In this document: positions 1-7,277 of the stretch, piece after piece
Layout: every line of letters starts with the position of its first letter
Numbering within the stretch: position 1 is the stretch's first letter
NCBI RefSeq assembly: GCF_020982545.1
Contig: NZ_JAJKLK010000019.1
Span: 620,001 to 684,000 of the forward strand
From: Streptomyces sp. MNU76
GTDB lineage: Bacteria; Actinomycetota; Actinomycetes; Streptomycetales; Streptomycetaceae
Direction: 5' to 3'
DNA: 64,000 nucleotides
Made by a program: the position numbers and the translations under genes
Notes under the pieces: model-generated
The model's database searches: none
The model's input: only the letters and a program-made list of their open reading frames with translations
Told to the model about the DNA's origin: nothing

Positions 1-673
1 GCCCGCCCTTCCCGGCCTGCCGGTCGAGGATGGTCACCGTGCCGAAGTCGGTGTGCGGGCCGATCCTGAACTGGCCCGGCACGGGGTCGCCGATGACGTC
101 CGTCCCCGGGTACCAGTTGATGTTGAAGCCGTAGGTGGGGTGGCTCATATGGCGGGAGAAGAAGTCCGGCTCCAGCCCGAGGGCCTCCCCGAGGAGGGAG
201 AGCAGCAGGTTCTCCAGCTCGCCCATCCGCGCCAGGTACTCCTCGCAGAGCTCCCGCAGCTCCGGCACCTCCGCAGGCCACACGTTCGGCGCGTACCACT
301 CCGCGTTCACGACCGGGTCGTCGAACGGCTCGTGTGTCGCGAACGTCAGCGACTCCTTGAGGTCCGGCGGGGTCTCCGTACCCTCGGCGTACCCGTTCGC
401 CTCGGCCCCGGGCCCGAGCCAGCCGCGCCCGCCGACCTTCACCTCGTACGCCTGCTTGGCCTCGGCGGGCAGGACGAAGAATCTGCGGGCGGCCTCCCGG
501 ATACGCGTCCGGAGCGCCGGGTCGACCCCATGGCCGGTGACGAGCAGGAAACCGGCGCTCTGGAGCGCCTCGTCGACGGTCCGGGCGATCCTGGCGCGGT
601 CCTCGGGGCCGCCGTCGAGCCAGGGGCGCAGGTCGATGGTGGGGACACGGGGCGGCCTACTGTCCGGCGTCAC
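1..673 (-). CDS. 2OG-Fe(II) oxygenase, isopenicillin N synthase-like (3' end outside window)
   Basis: The minus frame reads from a GTG at 671-673 to the window edge without a stop. The N-terminal block starts with PTIDLRPWL and is followed by GFLLVTGHGVD, the DIOX_N signature of the isopenicillin N synthase/gibberellin oxidase superfamily. About 160 residues later comes NINWYPG and then an H-x-D pair (HTDFGTVT), the first two ligands of the catalytic Fe(II). The distal His and the RxS motif lie beyond the window. GGAG sits six bases before the GTG. Further in-frame GTGs lie upstream inside an imperfect repeat, so the start is slightly uncertain. Enzymes of this family couple 2-oxoglutarate decarboxylation to substrate oxidation; the substrate cannot be read here. 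It lies 25 bp downstream of the cytosine deaminase on the same strand and is probably co-transcribed. Confidence 0.85.
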   Translation of the reverse strand, partial: MTPDSRPPRVPTIDLRPWLDGGPEDRARIARTVDEALQSAGFLLVTGHGVDPALRTRIREAARRFFVLPAEAKQAYEVKVGGRGWLGPGAEANGYAEGTETPPDLKESLTFATHEPFDDPVVNAEWYAPNVWPAEVPELRELCEEYLARMGELENLLLSLLGEALGLEPDFFSRHMSHPTYGFNINWYPGTDVIGDPVPGQFRIGPHTDFGTVTILDRQAGKGG

Positions 674-698
674 TGATGTCTCCGGCGTCGCTGATGTC

Positions 699-1169
699 TT
701 AGGCGTCACTCGCGTCACTCGGATCACCGATGTCCTCGTTCCATAGAGCCGGGTGGTGCTCGACGAAGTCCCGCATCAGGGCCACGCACTCCGGGTCGTC
801 CAGTACCAGGACCTCCACGCCGTGCTCGGCGAGCCAGTCGTGGCCGCCGTGGAAGGTGGTGGCCTCCCCGACCACCACCCGCGAGATCCCGAACTGTCGC
901 ACCAGGCCGGAGCAGTACCAGCACGGCGAGAGCGTCGTCACCATCGTCGTACCGTGGTACGTCCGCTGCCGCCCCGCCGCGCGGAACGCCGCCGTCTCGG
1001 CGTGCGTGGACGGATCGCCGTCCTGGACGCGGCGGTTGTGCCCGCGCCCGAGCAGGCGGCCGTCCGGCCCGTACAGCGCGGCCCCGATCGGGATGCCGCC
1101 CTCGGCCAGCCCCGCCCGCGCCTCCTCGACGGCGGTGGCGAGCCATGCGCGTGCCTGGTTCTGGTTCAT
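699..1169 (-). CDS. cytosine deaminase-type nucleoside/nucleobase deaminase (fungal Fcy1-like)
   Basis: A protein of 156 residues from the ATG at 1167-1169 (a GTG at 1200-1202 would add 11 residues but has no ribosome site). It carries the zinc-dependent deaminase signature: HAE with the catalytic glutamate, then PCWYC with two more zinc ligands. The C-terminal half (VVVGEATTFHGG, EVLVLDDPEC, LWNEDIG) follows yeast cytosine deaminase more closely than the bacterial TadA/guanine deaminases, and the length also matches. It would convert cytosine to uracil in pyrimidine salvage; related substrates such as creatinine or isoguanine cannot be excluded. The dioxygenase gene follows directly on the same strand. 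Confidence 0.82.
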   Translation of the reverse strand: MNQNQARAWLATAVEEARAGLAEGGIPIGAALYGPDGRLLGRGHNRRVQDGDPSTHAETAAFRAAGRQRTYHGTTMVTTLSPCWYCSGLVRQFGISRVVVGEATTFHGGHDWLAEHGVEVLVLDDPECVALMRDFVEHHPALWNEDIGDPSDASDA

Positions 1170-1217
1170 GACCTCACTCTGCCCGCGACGGGCGGCGCTC
1201 ACGTGCGCGACGCGGGA

Positions 1218-1560
1218 TCAGGGCGGCGGGAGGAGGGTGCCCAGGGGGCCGAGGTCGAGGTTGAGGTCGTCGAGGGTGAGGTCGTAGCGGTCGCAGAGTT
1301 CCGTCATACGCTCGTGCAGGACCATCAGGGTCATGCCGAGGCGCTCCTCCTGCTCCTCGGTCAGCCCGCCCTGGTCGACGCGGTGCAGGGCCTAGCGCTC
1401 CATCAGCTGGCGGAGCAGTTCGACGATGGTGAGGACAAGACGGACGAGGTCCCGCTCGACCGTGTCGGGGTCGGTGCGCAAGCGGCGCGCCACGGCTTCG
1501 CCCCGGGCCGGGGGCGGCGGGGCGACCTCCTCCGGCCGGGCGGGCAGCAGGGAGAACGCG
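1218..1560 (-). pseudogene. gvpK: gvpK gas-vesicle protein relic with internal TAG stop
   Basis: The minus frame contains the GvpK core TDPDTVERDLVRLVLTIVELLRQLMER. It then meets a TAG at 1392-1394 exactly where the family has a Gln codon (CAG to TAG). After the stop the same frame continues with ALHRV, EEQEERLGMTLM, ELCDRYDL and DLNLDLGPLGTLLPP to a TGA at 1218-1220, the complete GvpK C-terminus. The gene is therefore full length apart from one nonsense substitution. GvpK is a minor structural or assembly protein of gas vesicles. No other gvp gene is present in the window, so this looks like a stranded remnant. No clear start codon remains; the frame runs back into a DNA-binding-domain fragment. 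Confidence 0.8.
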
Positions 1561-1703
1561 CGGGACGCGGCCGCGGACACCTCGCGGAGGCGGTCGATGT
1601 GAGGGCAGGCCGCCGCGGTCAGGCAGGGGGCTTCCCAGACCCGCAGCGTCGACGTCCGCACGCCGAGCAACGCCGCGACTTCGCCGATCGGCTCACCGCT
1701 CAC
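1561..1703 (-). pseudogene. fragment of a MerR-type DNA-binding domain
   Basis: Directly upstream of and in frame with the gvpK relic, a GTG at 1701-1703 opens a peptide reading PIGEVAALLGVRTSTLRVWE. This matches the first helix-turn-helix of MerR-family regulators (IGEVA, LGV, TLRxWE). The usual wing (YRxY, arginine pair) and the rest of the domain are absent; the frame passes into the gvpK homology after about 45 residues. The simplest reading is an internal deletion that joined the start of a merR-like gene to the end of a gas-vesicle cluster. It is unlikely to encode a working regulator. Confidence 0.5.
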
Positions 1704-1713
1704 CGCTGCCGCG

Positions 1714-2160
1714 TTACGCCTCGTCGCTGTCCTTCCGGTCCCGCGTCTCGCCCTTCTCGCCGACCTCGCCACTCCCGTCCTTCGCGCCGCCCTCCCGCTC
1801 CTGCCGCTTCAGTTCCTCCTCGCGGCGGCGCAGGTCGGCCTCCCAGCTCTTGAGCAGCGACTCGTCCTTCTTGTTGTCCTCGGCGAGCGACTTCAGAAAC
1901 TCGGGGTTGTCGTCGGGCGCGACGTACTGCGTGCGGTGGTTGCGGCGCCACTCGGAGGGCGTGCGCCCGCCGGCCGACGGGTTGCGGAGCTTGCCCGCGG
2001 CGAGCCAGGCGATCGGGCCGACGATCCAGAAGAGCAGGATGATGAAGACCCACGCGATCTTCGGCAGGTGCTTCGCCTCGTCCTCCGGGGTGTTGAGGCA
2101 GTCGATGAACGCGTAGATGGTCAGCGCCAACGGCACGAGGTACATCAACAGCCTGAGCAT
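1714..2160 (-). CDS. PLDc_N domain membrane protein
   Basis: A protein of 148 residues starting at the ATG at 2158-2160. The first 60 residues form two membrane helices with the PLDc_N pattern: LVPLALTIYAFIDCL, then a short loop with PEDEAKHLPKIAW, then a second helix ending GPIAWLAAGK. This small domain precedes cardiolipin synthases but also occurs alone in actinobacteria, as here; there is no HKD motif. The cytoplasmic tail after residue 85 is highly charged (EADLRRREEELKRQE) and likely coiled coil. The function is unknown. It is divergent from mqnL with about 95 bp between starts, so they share a promoter region. Confidence 0.75.
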   Translation of the reverse strand: MLRLLMYLVPLALTIYAFIDCLNTPEDEAKHLPKIAWVFIILLFWIVGPIAWLAAGKLRNPSAGGRTPSEWRRNHRTQYVAPDDNPEFLKSLAEDNKKDESLLKSWEADLRRREEELKRQEREGGAKDGSGEVGEKGETRDRKDSDEA

Positions 2161-2255
2161 TGCAACGGCCCCCTGGAAGCGGTGGAAGTGACATCGGGAC
2201 CGTGCTCGGGGCCCCGTGACGGGGCCAGGGTAGCCCCTCGGGGATACTGGACCCC

Positions 2256-3713
2256 ATGGCTTACGACGATCTTCGCTCCCTGCTCCGCGCACTGGAGCGC
2301 GAGGGCGATCTCAAGCGCATCAAGGCCGAAGTCGACCCCTACCTGGAGGTCGGGGAGATCGTCGACCGGGTCAACAAGGCCGGCGGCCCCGCCCTGCTCT
2401 TCGAGAACGTGAAGGGCTCCTCGATGCCCCTCGCGATGAACGTCTTCGGCACCGACCGCCGCCTGCTGAAGGCTCTCGGCCTGAAGTCGTACGGCGAGAT
2501 CAGCGAGAAGATCGGCGGCCTGCTCAAGCCCGAACTGCCCCAGGGCTTCGTGGGCGTGCGCGAGGCGTTCGGCAAGCTCGGCGCGATGGCGCACGTTCCG
2601 CCGAAGAAGGTGAAGGCGGACAGCGCGCCCGTCCAGGAGGTGGTCCTCCAGGGCGACGACGTGGACCTGGACCTGCTCCCGGCCCTCTTCACCTGGCCCA
2701 AGGACGGCGGCTCCTTCTTCAACCTGGGCCTCACCCACACCAAGCACCCCGAGACCGGCGTGCGCAACCTCGGCCTGTACCGCCTCCAGCGGCACGACAA
2801 GCGCACCATCGGCATGCACTGGCAGATCCACAAGGACAGCCGCAACCACTACCAGGTGGCCGCCAAGCGCGGTGAACGCCTGCCGGTCGCCATCGCCTTC
2901 GGCTGCCCGCCCGCCGTGACCTACGCCTCCACCGCCCCGCTCCCCGGCGACATCGACGAGTACCTGTTCGCCGGGTTCGTCGCGGGCAAGCGGATCGAGA
3001 TGGTCGACTGCAAGACGGTGCCGCTGCAGGTGCCGGCGAACGCCGAGGTCGTGATCGAGGGCTGGCTGGAGCCCGGCGAGATGCTCCCCGAGGGCCCGTT
3101 CGGCGACCACACCGGCTTCTACACCCCGCAGGAACCGTTCCCCGCGCTGAAGATCGACTGTGTGACGATGCGGAAGCGGCCGTTGCTCCAGTCGATCGTG
3201 GTCGGTCGGCCGCCGACCGAGGACGGACCGCTGGGACGGGCGACGGAACGCTTCTTCCTCCCGCTCCTCAAGATCATCGTCCCGGACATCGTGGACTACC
3301 ACCTCCCCGAGGCGGGCGGCTTCCACAACTGCGCGATCATCTCGATCGACAAGAAGTACCCCAAGCACGCGCAGAAGGTCATGCACGCGATCTGGGGCGC
3401 CCACATGATGTCCCTGACCAAACTGATCGTGGTGGTCGACTCCGACTGCGACGTGCACGACCTGCACGAGGTGGCCTGGCGGGCGCTGGGCAACACGGAC
3501 TACTCCCGCGACCTGTCGATCGTCGAGGGTCCGGTGGACCATCTGGACCACGCCTCCTACCAGCAGTTCTGGGGCGGCAAGGCCGGCATCGACGCCACCA
3601 GGAAGTGGATCGAGGAGGGCTACACCCGGGACGGCGGCTGGCCCGACATGGTCGAGTCCGACCCGGCCACGGCGGCGCTCGTCGACCGCCGCTGGAAGGA
3701 GTACGGCCTGTGA
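2256..3713 (+). CDS. mqnL: MqnL, UbiD-family decarboxylase of the futalosine menaquinone pathway
   Basis: A protein of 485 residues with UbiD features along its whole length: DLRSLLRALEREGDLKRI at the N-terminus, the central EAFGKLG/VQEVV region, and the catalytic-core segment with GPFGDHTGFYTP, PEAGGFHN and the ALGN..D region. UbiD enzymes need prenylated FMN, made by the UbiX partner (mqnM, 5.9 kb). In this pathway MqnL decarboxylates the prenylated 1,4-dihydroxy-6-naphthoate made by MqnP. Its stop overlaps the GTG of mqnP (GTGA), so the two are translationally coupled. No Shine-Dalgarno sequence is visible; a GATACT hexamer lies seven bases before the ATG, so the mRNA may be leaderless. 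Confidence 0.9.
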   Translation: MAYDDLRSLLRALEREGDLKRIKAEVDPYLEVGEIVDRVNKAGGPALLFENVKGSSMPLAMNVFGTDRRLLKALGLKSYGEISEKIGGLLKPELPQGFVGVREAFGKLGAMAHVPPKKVKADSAPVQEVVLQGDDVDLDLLPALFTWPKDGGSFFNLGLTHTKHPETGVRNLGLYRLQRHDKRTIGMHWQIHKDSRNHYQVAAKRGERLPVAIAFGCPPAVTYASTAPLPGDIDEYLFAGFVAGKRIEMVDCKTVPLQVPANAEVVIEGWLEPGEMLPEGPFGDHTGFYTPQEPFPALKIDCVTMRKRPLLQSIVVGRPPTEDGPLGRATERFFLPLLKIIVPDIVDYHLPEAGGFHNCAIISIDKKYPKHAQKVMHAIWGAHMMSLTKLIVVVDSDCDVHDLHEVAWRALGNTDYSRDLSIVEGPVDHLDHASYQQFWGGKAGIDATRKWIEEGYTRDGGWPDMVESDPATAALVDRRWKEYGL

Positions 3714-4615
3714 CCAGCGCGTCGGCGGCCCTTCCGCGGCAACCGGGCCGCACCAAGGCCTTCCTCCGCCTCGTGATGATCGAACACTCGATCTTCGCGC
3801 TGCCCTTCGCGTACATCGCCGCGCTCACGGCCATGTTCCGGCTGGACGGCAACATCCACTGGGTCCGGCTGCTCCTGGTCACCATCTGCATGGTGGGCCT
3901 GCGCACGTTCGCGATGGCGGTCAACCGGATCATCGACCGCGAGATCGACGCGCGGAACCCGCGCACGGCGCACCGCGAGCTGGTGACCGGCGCGATGTCG
4001 GTCAAGCACGCGTGGACCGGCGCCCTGATCGCGGTCGTGATCTTCCTCGGCTCGGCGGCGCTGCTGAATCCGCTCTGCCTCGCGCTGGCCCCCGTCGCCG
4101 TGATCCCGATGGTGGTCTACCCGTACGGCAAACGCTTCACGAACTACCCGCAGGCCATCCTCGGTCTCGCCCAGGCCATGGGCCCGGTCGGCGGCTGGCT
4201 CGCCATCACGGGGGAGTGGTCCTGGGAGGCGGTCGTCCTCGGCCTGGCCGTCGGCGTCTGGATCGGCGGCTTCGACCTCATCTACGCCTGCCAGGACGTC
4301 GACTCCGACCGCGAGTCCGGCGTGCTGTCGGTCCCGGCCCGCTTCGGCATCCCGGCGGCGATCTGGGCGGCACGGGTCTGCCACGCGCTGACCACGGCCC
4401 TCTTCGTCTGGTACGCGATCCTCACCGACGCGGGCGCGTTCCTGTGGCTGGGACTGGCGATCGTCGCGGGCGCGTTCGTCTACGAGCACACGATCGTGCG
4501 CCCGCACGACCTGTCCCGCCTGAACCGCGCGTTCTTCTCCGTCAACGGGTTCATCGGCATTGCCCTGTTCGTGTGCGCCTTGCTCGATCTTCTGGTTCGC
4601 GGTCTGACCCTCTGA
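3710..4615 (+). CDS. mqnP: MqnP, UbiA-family prenyltransferase
   Basis: A protein of 301 residues from the GTG that overlaps the mqnL stop. It is a polytopic membrane protein with about eight or nine helices and both UbiA aspartate motifs: NRIIDREIDARNPRT (NxxxDxxxD) and, in the second half, YACQDVDSDRESG (DxxxD). These bind the Mg2+-diphosphate of the polyprenyl donor. In the futalosine route it attaches the polyprenyl chain to 1,4-dihydroxy-6-naphthoate; the donor is probably made by the synthase at 62 kb. The coupling with mqnL and the conserved order in Streptomyces support this assignment over protoheme or chlorophyll-type prenyltransferases. Confidence 0.88.
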   Translation: MTSASAALPRQPGRTKAFLRLVMIEHSIFALPFAYIAALTAMFRLDGNIHWVRLLLVTICMVGLRTFAMAVNRIIDREIDARNPRTAHRELVTGAMSVKHAWTGALIAVVIFLGSAALLNPLCLALAPVAVIPMVVYPYGKRFTNYPQAILGLAQAMGPVGGWLAITGEWSWEAVVLGLAVGVWIGGFDLIYACQDVDSDRESGVLSVPARFGIPAAIWAARVCHALTTALFVWYAILTDAGAFLWLGLAIVAGAFVYEHTIVRPHDLSRLNRAFFSVNGFIGIALFVCALLDLLVRGLTL

Positions 4616-4662
4616 TTACGGTGCGGCCCATCGTCGCGGGTCAGGACCCAAGGGAGGCCGGG

Positions 4663-5235
4663 ATGACAGTCTCGGACACGGACCGTATGCACGCGCAGCT
4701 CAGCAGGCTGGAGGACATGTTCCCCGGCTATCTGACGGAGATCGTCGAGGGCAGCATGATGCTGAGCCCGGTCAGGCCGTTCCACGGGCAGACCGTCCTG
4801 GGGGTGTGGACGAGCCTGGAGGAGCAGCTTGCGCCGGACTGGGCGCTGGTCAGCGATGTGGCGTTCCCCTTCGACGACGCCAACGAGTTCTGCCCGGACC
4901 TCGCGGCCATCCCGGTGGAGGCGGAGGCGGAGAACCACAGCGCGTACCCCGCCGACCTGATCGGGTTCGTGGCCGAAGTGGTGTCGCCGGAAAGCATCCG
5001 CCGTGACTACGAGATCAAGCCTCGCCGGTACGCCTCCCAGGGCATCAGCCACTACGTGATCCTGGACCCCCTCAAGGGCCATGCTGTCACGATGTGGAAC
5101 CCCGGCCCCGACGGCTACCAGGGCCGCGACACCCTTCCCTACGGCCCTGACCTGACCCTCGACACCCCGCTCGGCAAGCTCACCATCGCCACCGGTCGGC
5201 TCCCCGTGGACCCGAAGGCGCGCGCTACGCGGTGA
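4663..5235 (+). CDS. Uma2-family (DUF820) putative restriction-endonuclease-like protein
   Basis: A protein of 190 residues starting at an ATG preceded by AGGGAGG. The pattern is Uma2: YLTEIVEGSMMLSP near the N-terminus, PDLAAIP with the first acidic residue of a PD-(D/E)xK-like core, IGFVAEVVSPES with the second, then YEIKPRRYASQGISHYVILDP. This fold is related to restriction endonucleases. Streptomyces genomes carry many stand-alone copies of unknown role, and DNA cleavage has not generally been shown. It lies 47 bp behind mqnP on the same strand but has no obvious link to quinone synthesis. Its 3' end overlaps that of the convergent rhomboid gene by 11 bp. Confidence 0.8.
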   Translation: MTVSDTDRMHAQLSRLEDMFPGYLTEIVEGSMMLSPVRPFHGQTVLGVWTSLEEQLAPDWALVSDVAFPFDDANEFCPDLAAIPVEAEAENHSAYPADLIGFVAEVVSPESIRRDYEIKPRRYASQGISHYVILDPLKGHAVTMWNPGPDGYQGRDTLPYGPDLTLDTPLGKLTIATGRLPVDPKARATR

Positions 5236-5848
5236 GGTCCGCGCGGGGTGATCGCCGCCGGAACACGAACGCCGCCACCACGCCCGTCACCAGCCCGATC
5301 AGATGGCCCTGCCAGCTGATCCCGGTCGCGTTCGGGGCGATGCCGCCGAGGATCGCGCCGCCCCAGACGGCCGCCACCAGGACACCCACCGCGGCCCCCA
5401 GCAGCCGGCGCTCGACGAAGCCGGTGACGACGAGGAACCCGAAGAGCCCGAAGACGACGCCGGAGGCACCGGCGGTGTTGGTGTTGTCCGGGGATATCAG
5501 CCAGACCCCCAGCCCGTCCGCGACGATGATCAGCGCACAGACGGCGGCGAAGCGGCGCAGTCCGCCCAGCGCCGCGAGGAACCCCAGCACCAGCAGCGGC
5601 ACGCTGTTCGCCGCGACATGGCCGAAGCCGAAGTGGATGAACGAGGCGGGCACCACGTCGACCAGCTCGGGCACCGCACGCGGCACGATCCCGAAGTCGT
5701 CCAGGGCGTGGCCGGTCGCCACGTCGACGACCTCCAGGATCCACAGCAGCGCGACCCAGCCCACCATCAGCTTGGCCGCCGCCTTCGCACGGTCCCCGCG
5801 CGACCACTGCCGCTCGGGCCCCAGCGTCCCGCGCACTCCGCCTGCCAT
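5225..5848 (-). CDS. rhomboid-family intramembrane serine protease
   Basis: About 207 residues from the ATG at 5846-5848 (GGGGG upstream); a GTG at 5870-5872 would add eight residues. It has about six membrane helices. Helix 2 carries HFGFGHVAANS (the HxxxN of rhomboids), helix 4 carries GASGVVFGLFG with the catalytic Ser of the GxSG motif, and helix 6 carries GHLIG with the catalytic His. Both catalytic residues are therefore present and it should be active as a membrane protease. The substrate is unknown. It converges on the Uma2 gene and diverges from mqnM. Confidence 0.86.
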   Translation of the reverse strand: MAGGVRGTLGPERQWSRGDRAKAAAKLMVGWVALLWILEVVDVATGHALDDFGIVPRAVPELVDVVPASFIHFGFGHVAANSVPLLVLGFLAALGGLRRFAAVCALIIVADGLGVWLISPDNTNTAGASGVVFGLFGFLVVTGFVERRLLGAAVGVLVAAVWGGAILGGIAPNATGISWQGHLIGLVTGVVAAFVFRRRSPRADLTA

Positions 5849-5930
5849 GTCGAACCCCCGTCCCGACCTCACCCGTCCTTCGTGGAAACGGCCGGGCCCC
5901 CTTGGCCGGTTCCCACCGCGCGGCGCCGGA

Positions 5931-5936
5931 TAGGCT
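5931..5936 (+). promoter_or_regulatory. -10 hexamer for a leaderless mqnM transcript
   Basis: TAGGCT matches the Streptomyces TANNNT -10 consensus and ends seven bases before the GTG of mqnM. No Shine-Dalgarno sequence lies between them, so transcription probably starts at or next to the start codon. Confidence 0.5.
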
Positions 5937-5943
5937 CGGTGTC

Positions 5944-6645
5944 GTGAACCCAGTCAAGCCAGGGAAGACGCCGCGTACGCCTTGGATCGTAGGGGTGTCC
6001 GGCGCATCCGGCACCCCATACGCCGCAGCCGTGCTGCGCGCGCTCCTCGCCGCGGGCGAGAGTGTCGACCTCGTGGTGTCCCGGGCCTCACGGCTGACCC
6101 TGCTCGACGAGACGGGCATCGCCTTCCGGGACGCACACTGGCACGGCGACCTGCGGGAATGGCTGTCCCGTGGCGTGGACGGCAAGCCCGGCACGTTCAC
6201 CGTGGACCTCGACGGCGACCACGGCGACCGGGTCCGGTACTGGAACCCCGGCGACCTGGCAGCCGGACCGTCCTCGGGCTCGTACCCCGTCAAGGGGATG
6301 CTGATCGTCCCCGCGTCGACGGCGTGCGTCGCGGGCGTGGCCCTCGGACTCTCCAAGGACCTGCTGCAACGGGCGGCGAGCGTCACCCTCAAGGAGGGCC
6401 GTCGGCTCGTGGTCGCCGTACGCGAGACCCCGTTGAACGGGCAGACCCTGCGGCACCTGGTGACCCTGGACGAGGCGGGCGCGACCGTACTGCCCGCGTC
6501 GCCGGCGTTCTACGCCGGGGCCACGCACATCCAGGACCTGGTGGACTTCGTCGCCGGACGGGCGCTGGACGCGGCGGGCGTCCCGCACACCCTGTACCGG
6601 CGCTGGGAGGGCGAGGTCGGCCGGGCACGCGAGTCCCACAGGTGA
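5944..6645 (+). CDS. mqnM: MqnM, UbiX-family flavin prenyltransferase
   Basis: A protein of 233 residues from a GTG. The UbiX nucleotide-binding start WIVGVSGASGTPYAAAVLRALL is clear, followed by VVSRASRLTL and a longer insert than in E. coli UbiX (DGDHGDRVRYWN), then GMLIVPASTACVAGVALGLSKDLLQRAA, the usual arginine-rich segment RRLVVAVRETPLN and PASPAFYAGATHIQDLVDFV. UbiX enzymes prenylate FMN to make the cofactor of UbiD decarboxylases, here MqnL. The Lrp regulator and mqnE follow on the same strand. Confidence 0.88.
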   Translation: MNPVKPGKTPRTPWIVGVSGASGTPYAAAVLRALLAAGESVDLVVSRASRLTLLDETGIAFRDAHWHGDLREWLSRGVDGKPGTFTVDLDGDHGDRVRYWNPGDLAAGPSSGSYPVKGMLIVPASTACVAGVALGLSKDLLQRAASVTLKEGRRLVVAVRETPLNGQTLRHLVTLDEAGATVLPASPAFYAGATHIQDLVDFVAGRALDAAGVPHTLYRRWEGEVGRARESHR

Positions 6646-6670
6646 CCTCACCCGCACCGCTCTCGTCTCG

Positions 6671-6700
6671 TCGTACATGGTCGTGCATGGTCGTACATGA
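6671..6700 (+). promoter_or_regulatory. three tandem 10-bp repeats, candidate Lrp/AsnC operator
   Basis: The sequence TCGTACATGG, TCGTGCATGG, TCGTACATGA forms three direct copies with an exact 10-bp period, about one helical turn. It lies between mqnM and the Lrp-type gene, 63 bp before that gene's start codon. Lrp/AsnC proteins commonly bind phased arrays and autoregulate, so an autoregulatory operator is the best guess. Confidence 0.5.
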
Positions 6701-6762
6701 CTGAGCATCACCGAACACCCATCACCCACAACGCAATTCTTAGGCGGAAGGCAACCGATCGC

Positions 6763-7218
6763 ATGGACGCGGTGGACAGGCAGCTCATCCAGGCCCTGAG
6801 GGAGAACGGCCGGGCCTCCTACGCGGAGCTGGGACGCCTCGTCGGACTGTCGGGACCCAGTGTCACCGACCGCATCAACCGGCTGGAGGCGGCCGGCGTC
6901 ATCACCGGCTATCGCGCCACCGTGAACGCGGCCTCCCTCGGCCTCGGTGTGACCGCGCTCATCGGCATCTCGCTCTCCGACGCCGCCGACCACGAGGACG
7001 TGGCGGACCGGCTGCGGGATCTGGCCGAGATCGAGGACTGCTGGTTCATCGCGGGCGACGACTCGTACATGCTCAAGGTGCGCGCCCCCGACGTCGACGG
7101 TCTGGAGAAGACCATCCGCCGGCTCTCCGGCACCAAGGGCGTCTCCCGCACCCGTACGACGATCATCCTCTCCACGAAGTGGGAGAACCGGGTGGGAGAG
7201 CTGCCGGAGGAGGAGTAG
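6763..7218 (+). CDS. Lrp/AsnC-family transcriptional regulator
   Basis: A protein of 151 residues from the ATG at 6763. The N-terminal winged helix-turn-helix reads DAVDRQLIQALRENGRASY, then LVGLSGPSVTDRINRLE and GVITGYRA, the AsnC HTH. The C-terminal RAM (effector and oligomerisation) domain follows: VTALIGISL, VEDCWFIAGDDSYMLKVRAPDVDGLE and RTRTTIILS. An upstream ATG at 6698 would place the phased repeats at its first codons and is less likely. It sits between mqnM and mqnE on the same strand, with 59 bp to mqnE, so it may travel in their transcript. Whether it controls menaquinone genes or only itself is not shown by sequence. Confidence 0.88.
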   Translation: MDAVDRQLIQALRENGRASYAELGRLVGLSGPSVTDRINRLEAAGVITGYRATVNAASLGLGVTALIGISLSDAADHEDVADRLRDLAEIEDCWFIAGDDSYMLKVRAPDVDGLEKTIRRLSGTKGVSRTRTTIILSTKWENRVGELPEEE

Positions 7219-7277
7219 GGCGGTGGGCGTACGGTGGGTGAGGTCGTAGAGGCGGTTGATCGGTGAAGGGTGTGGGC

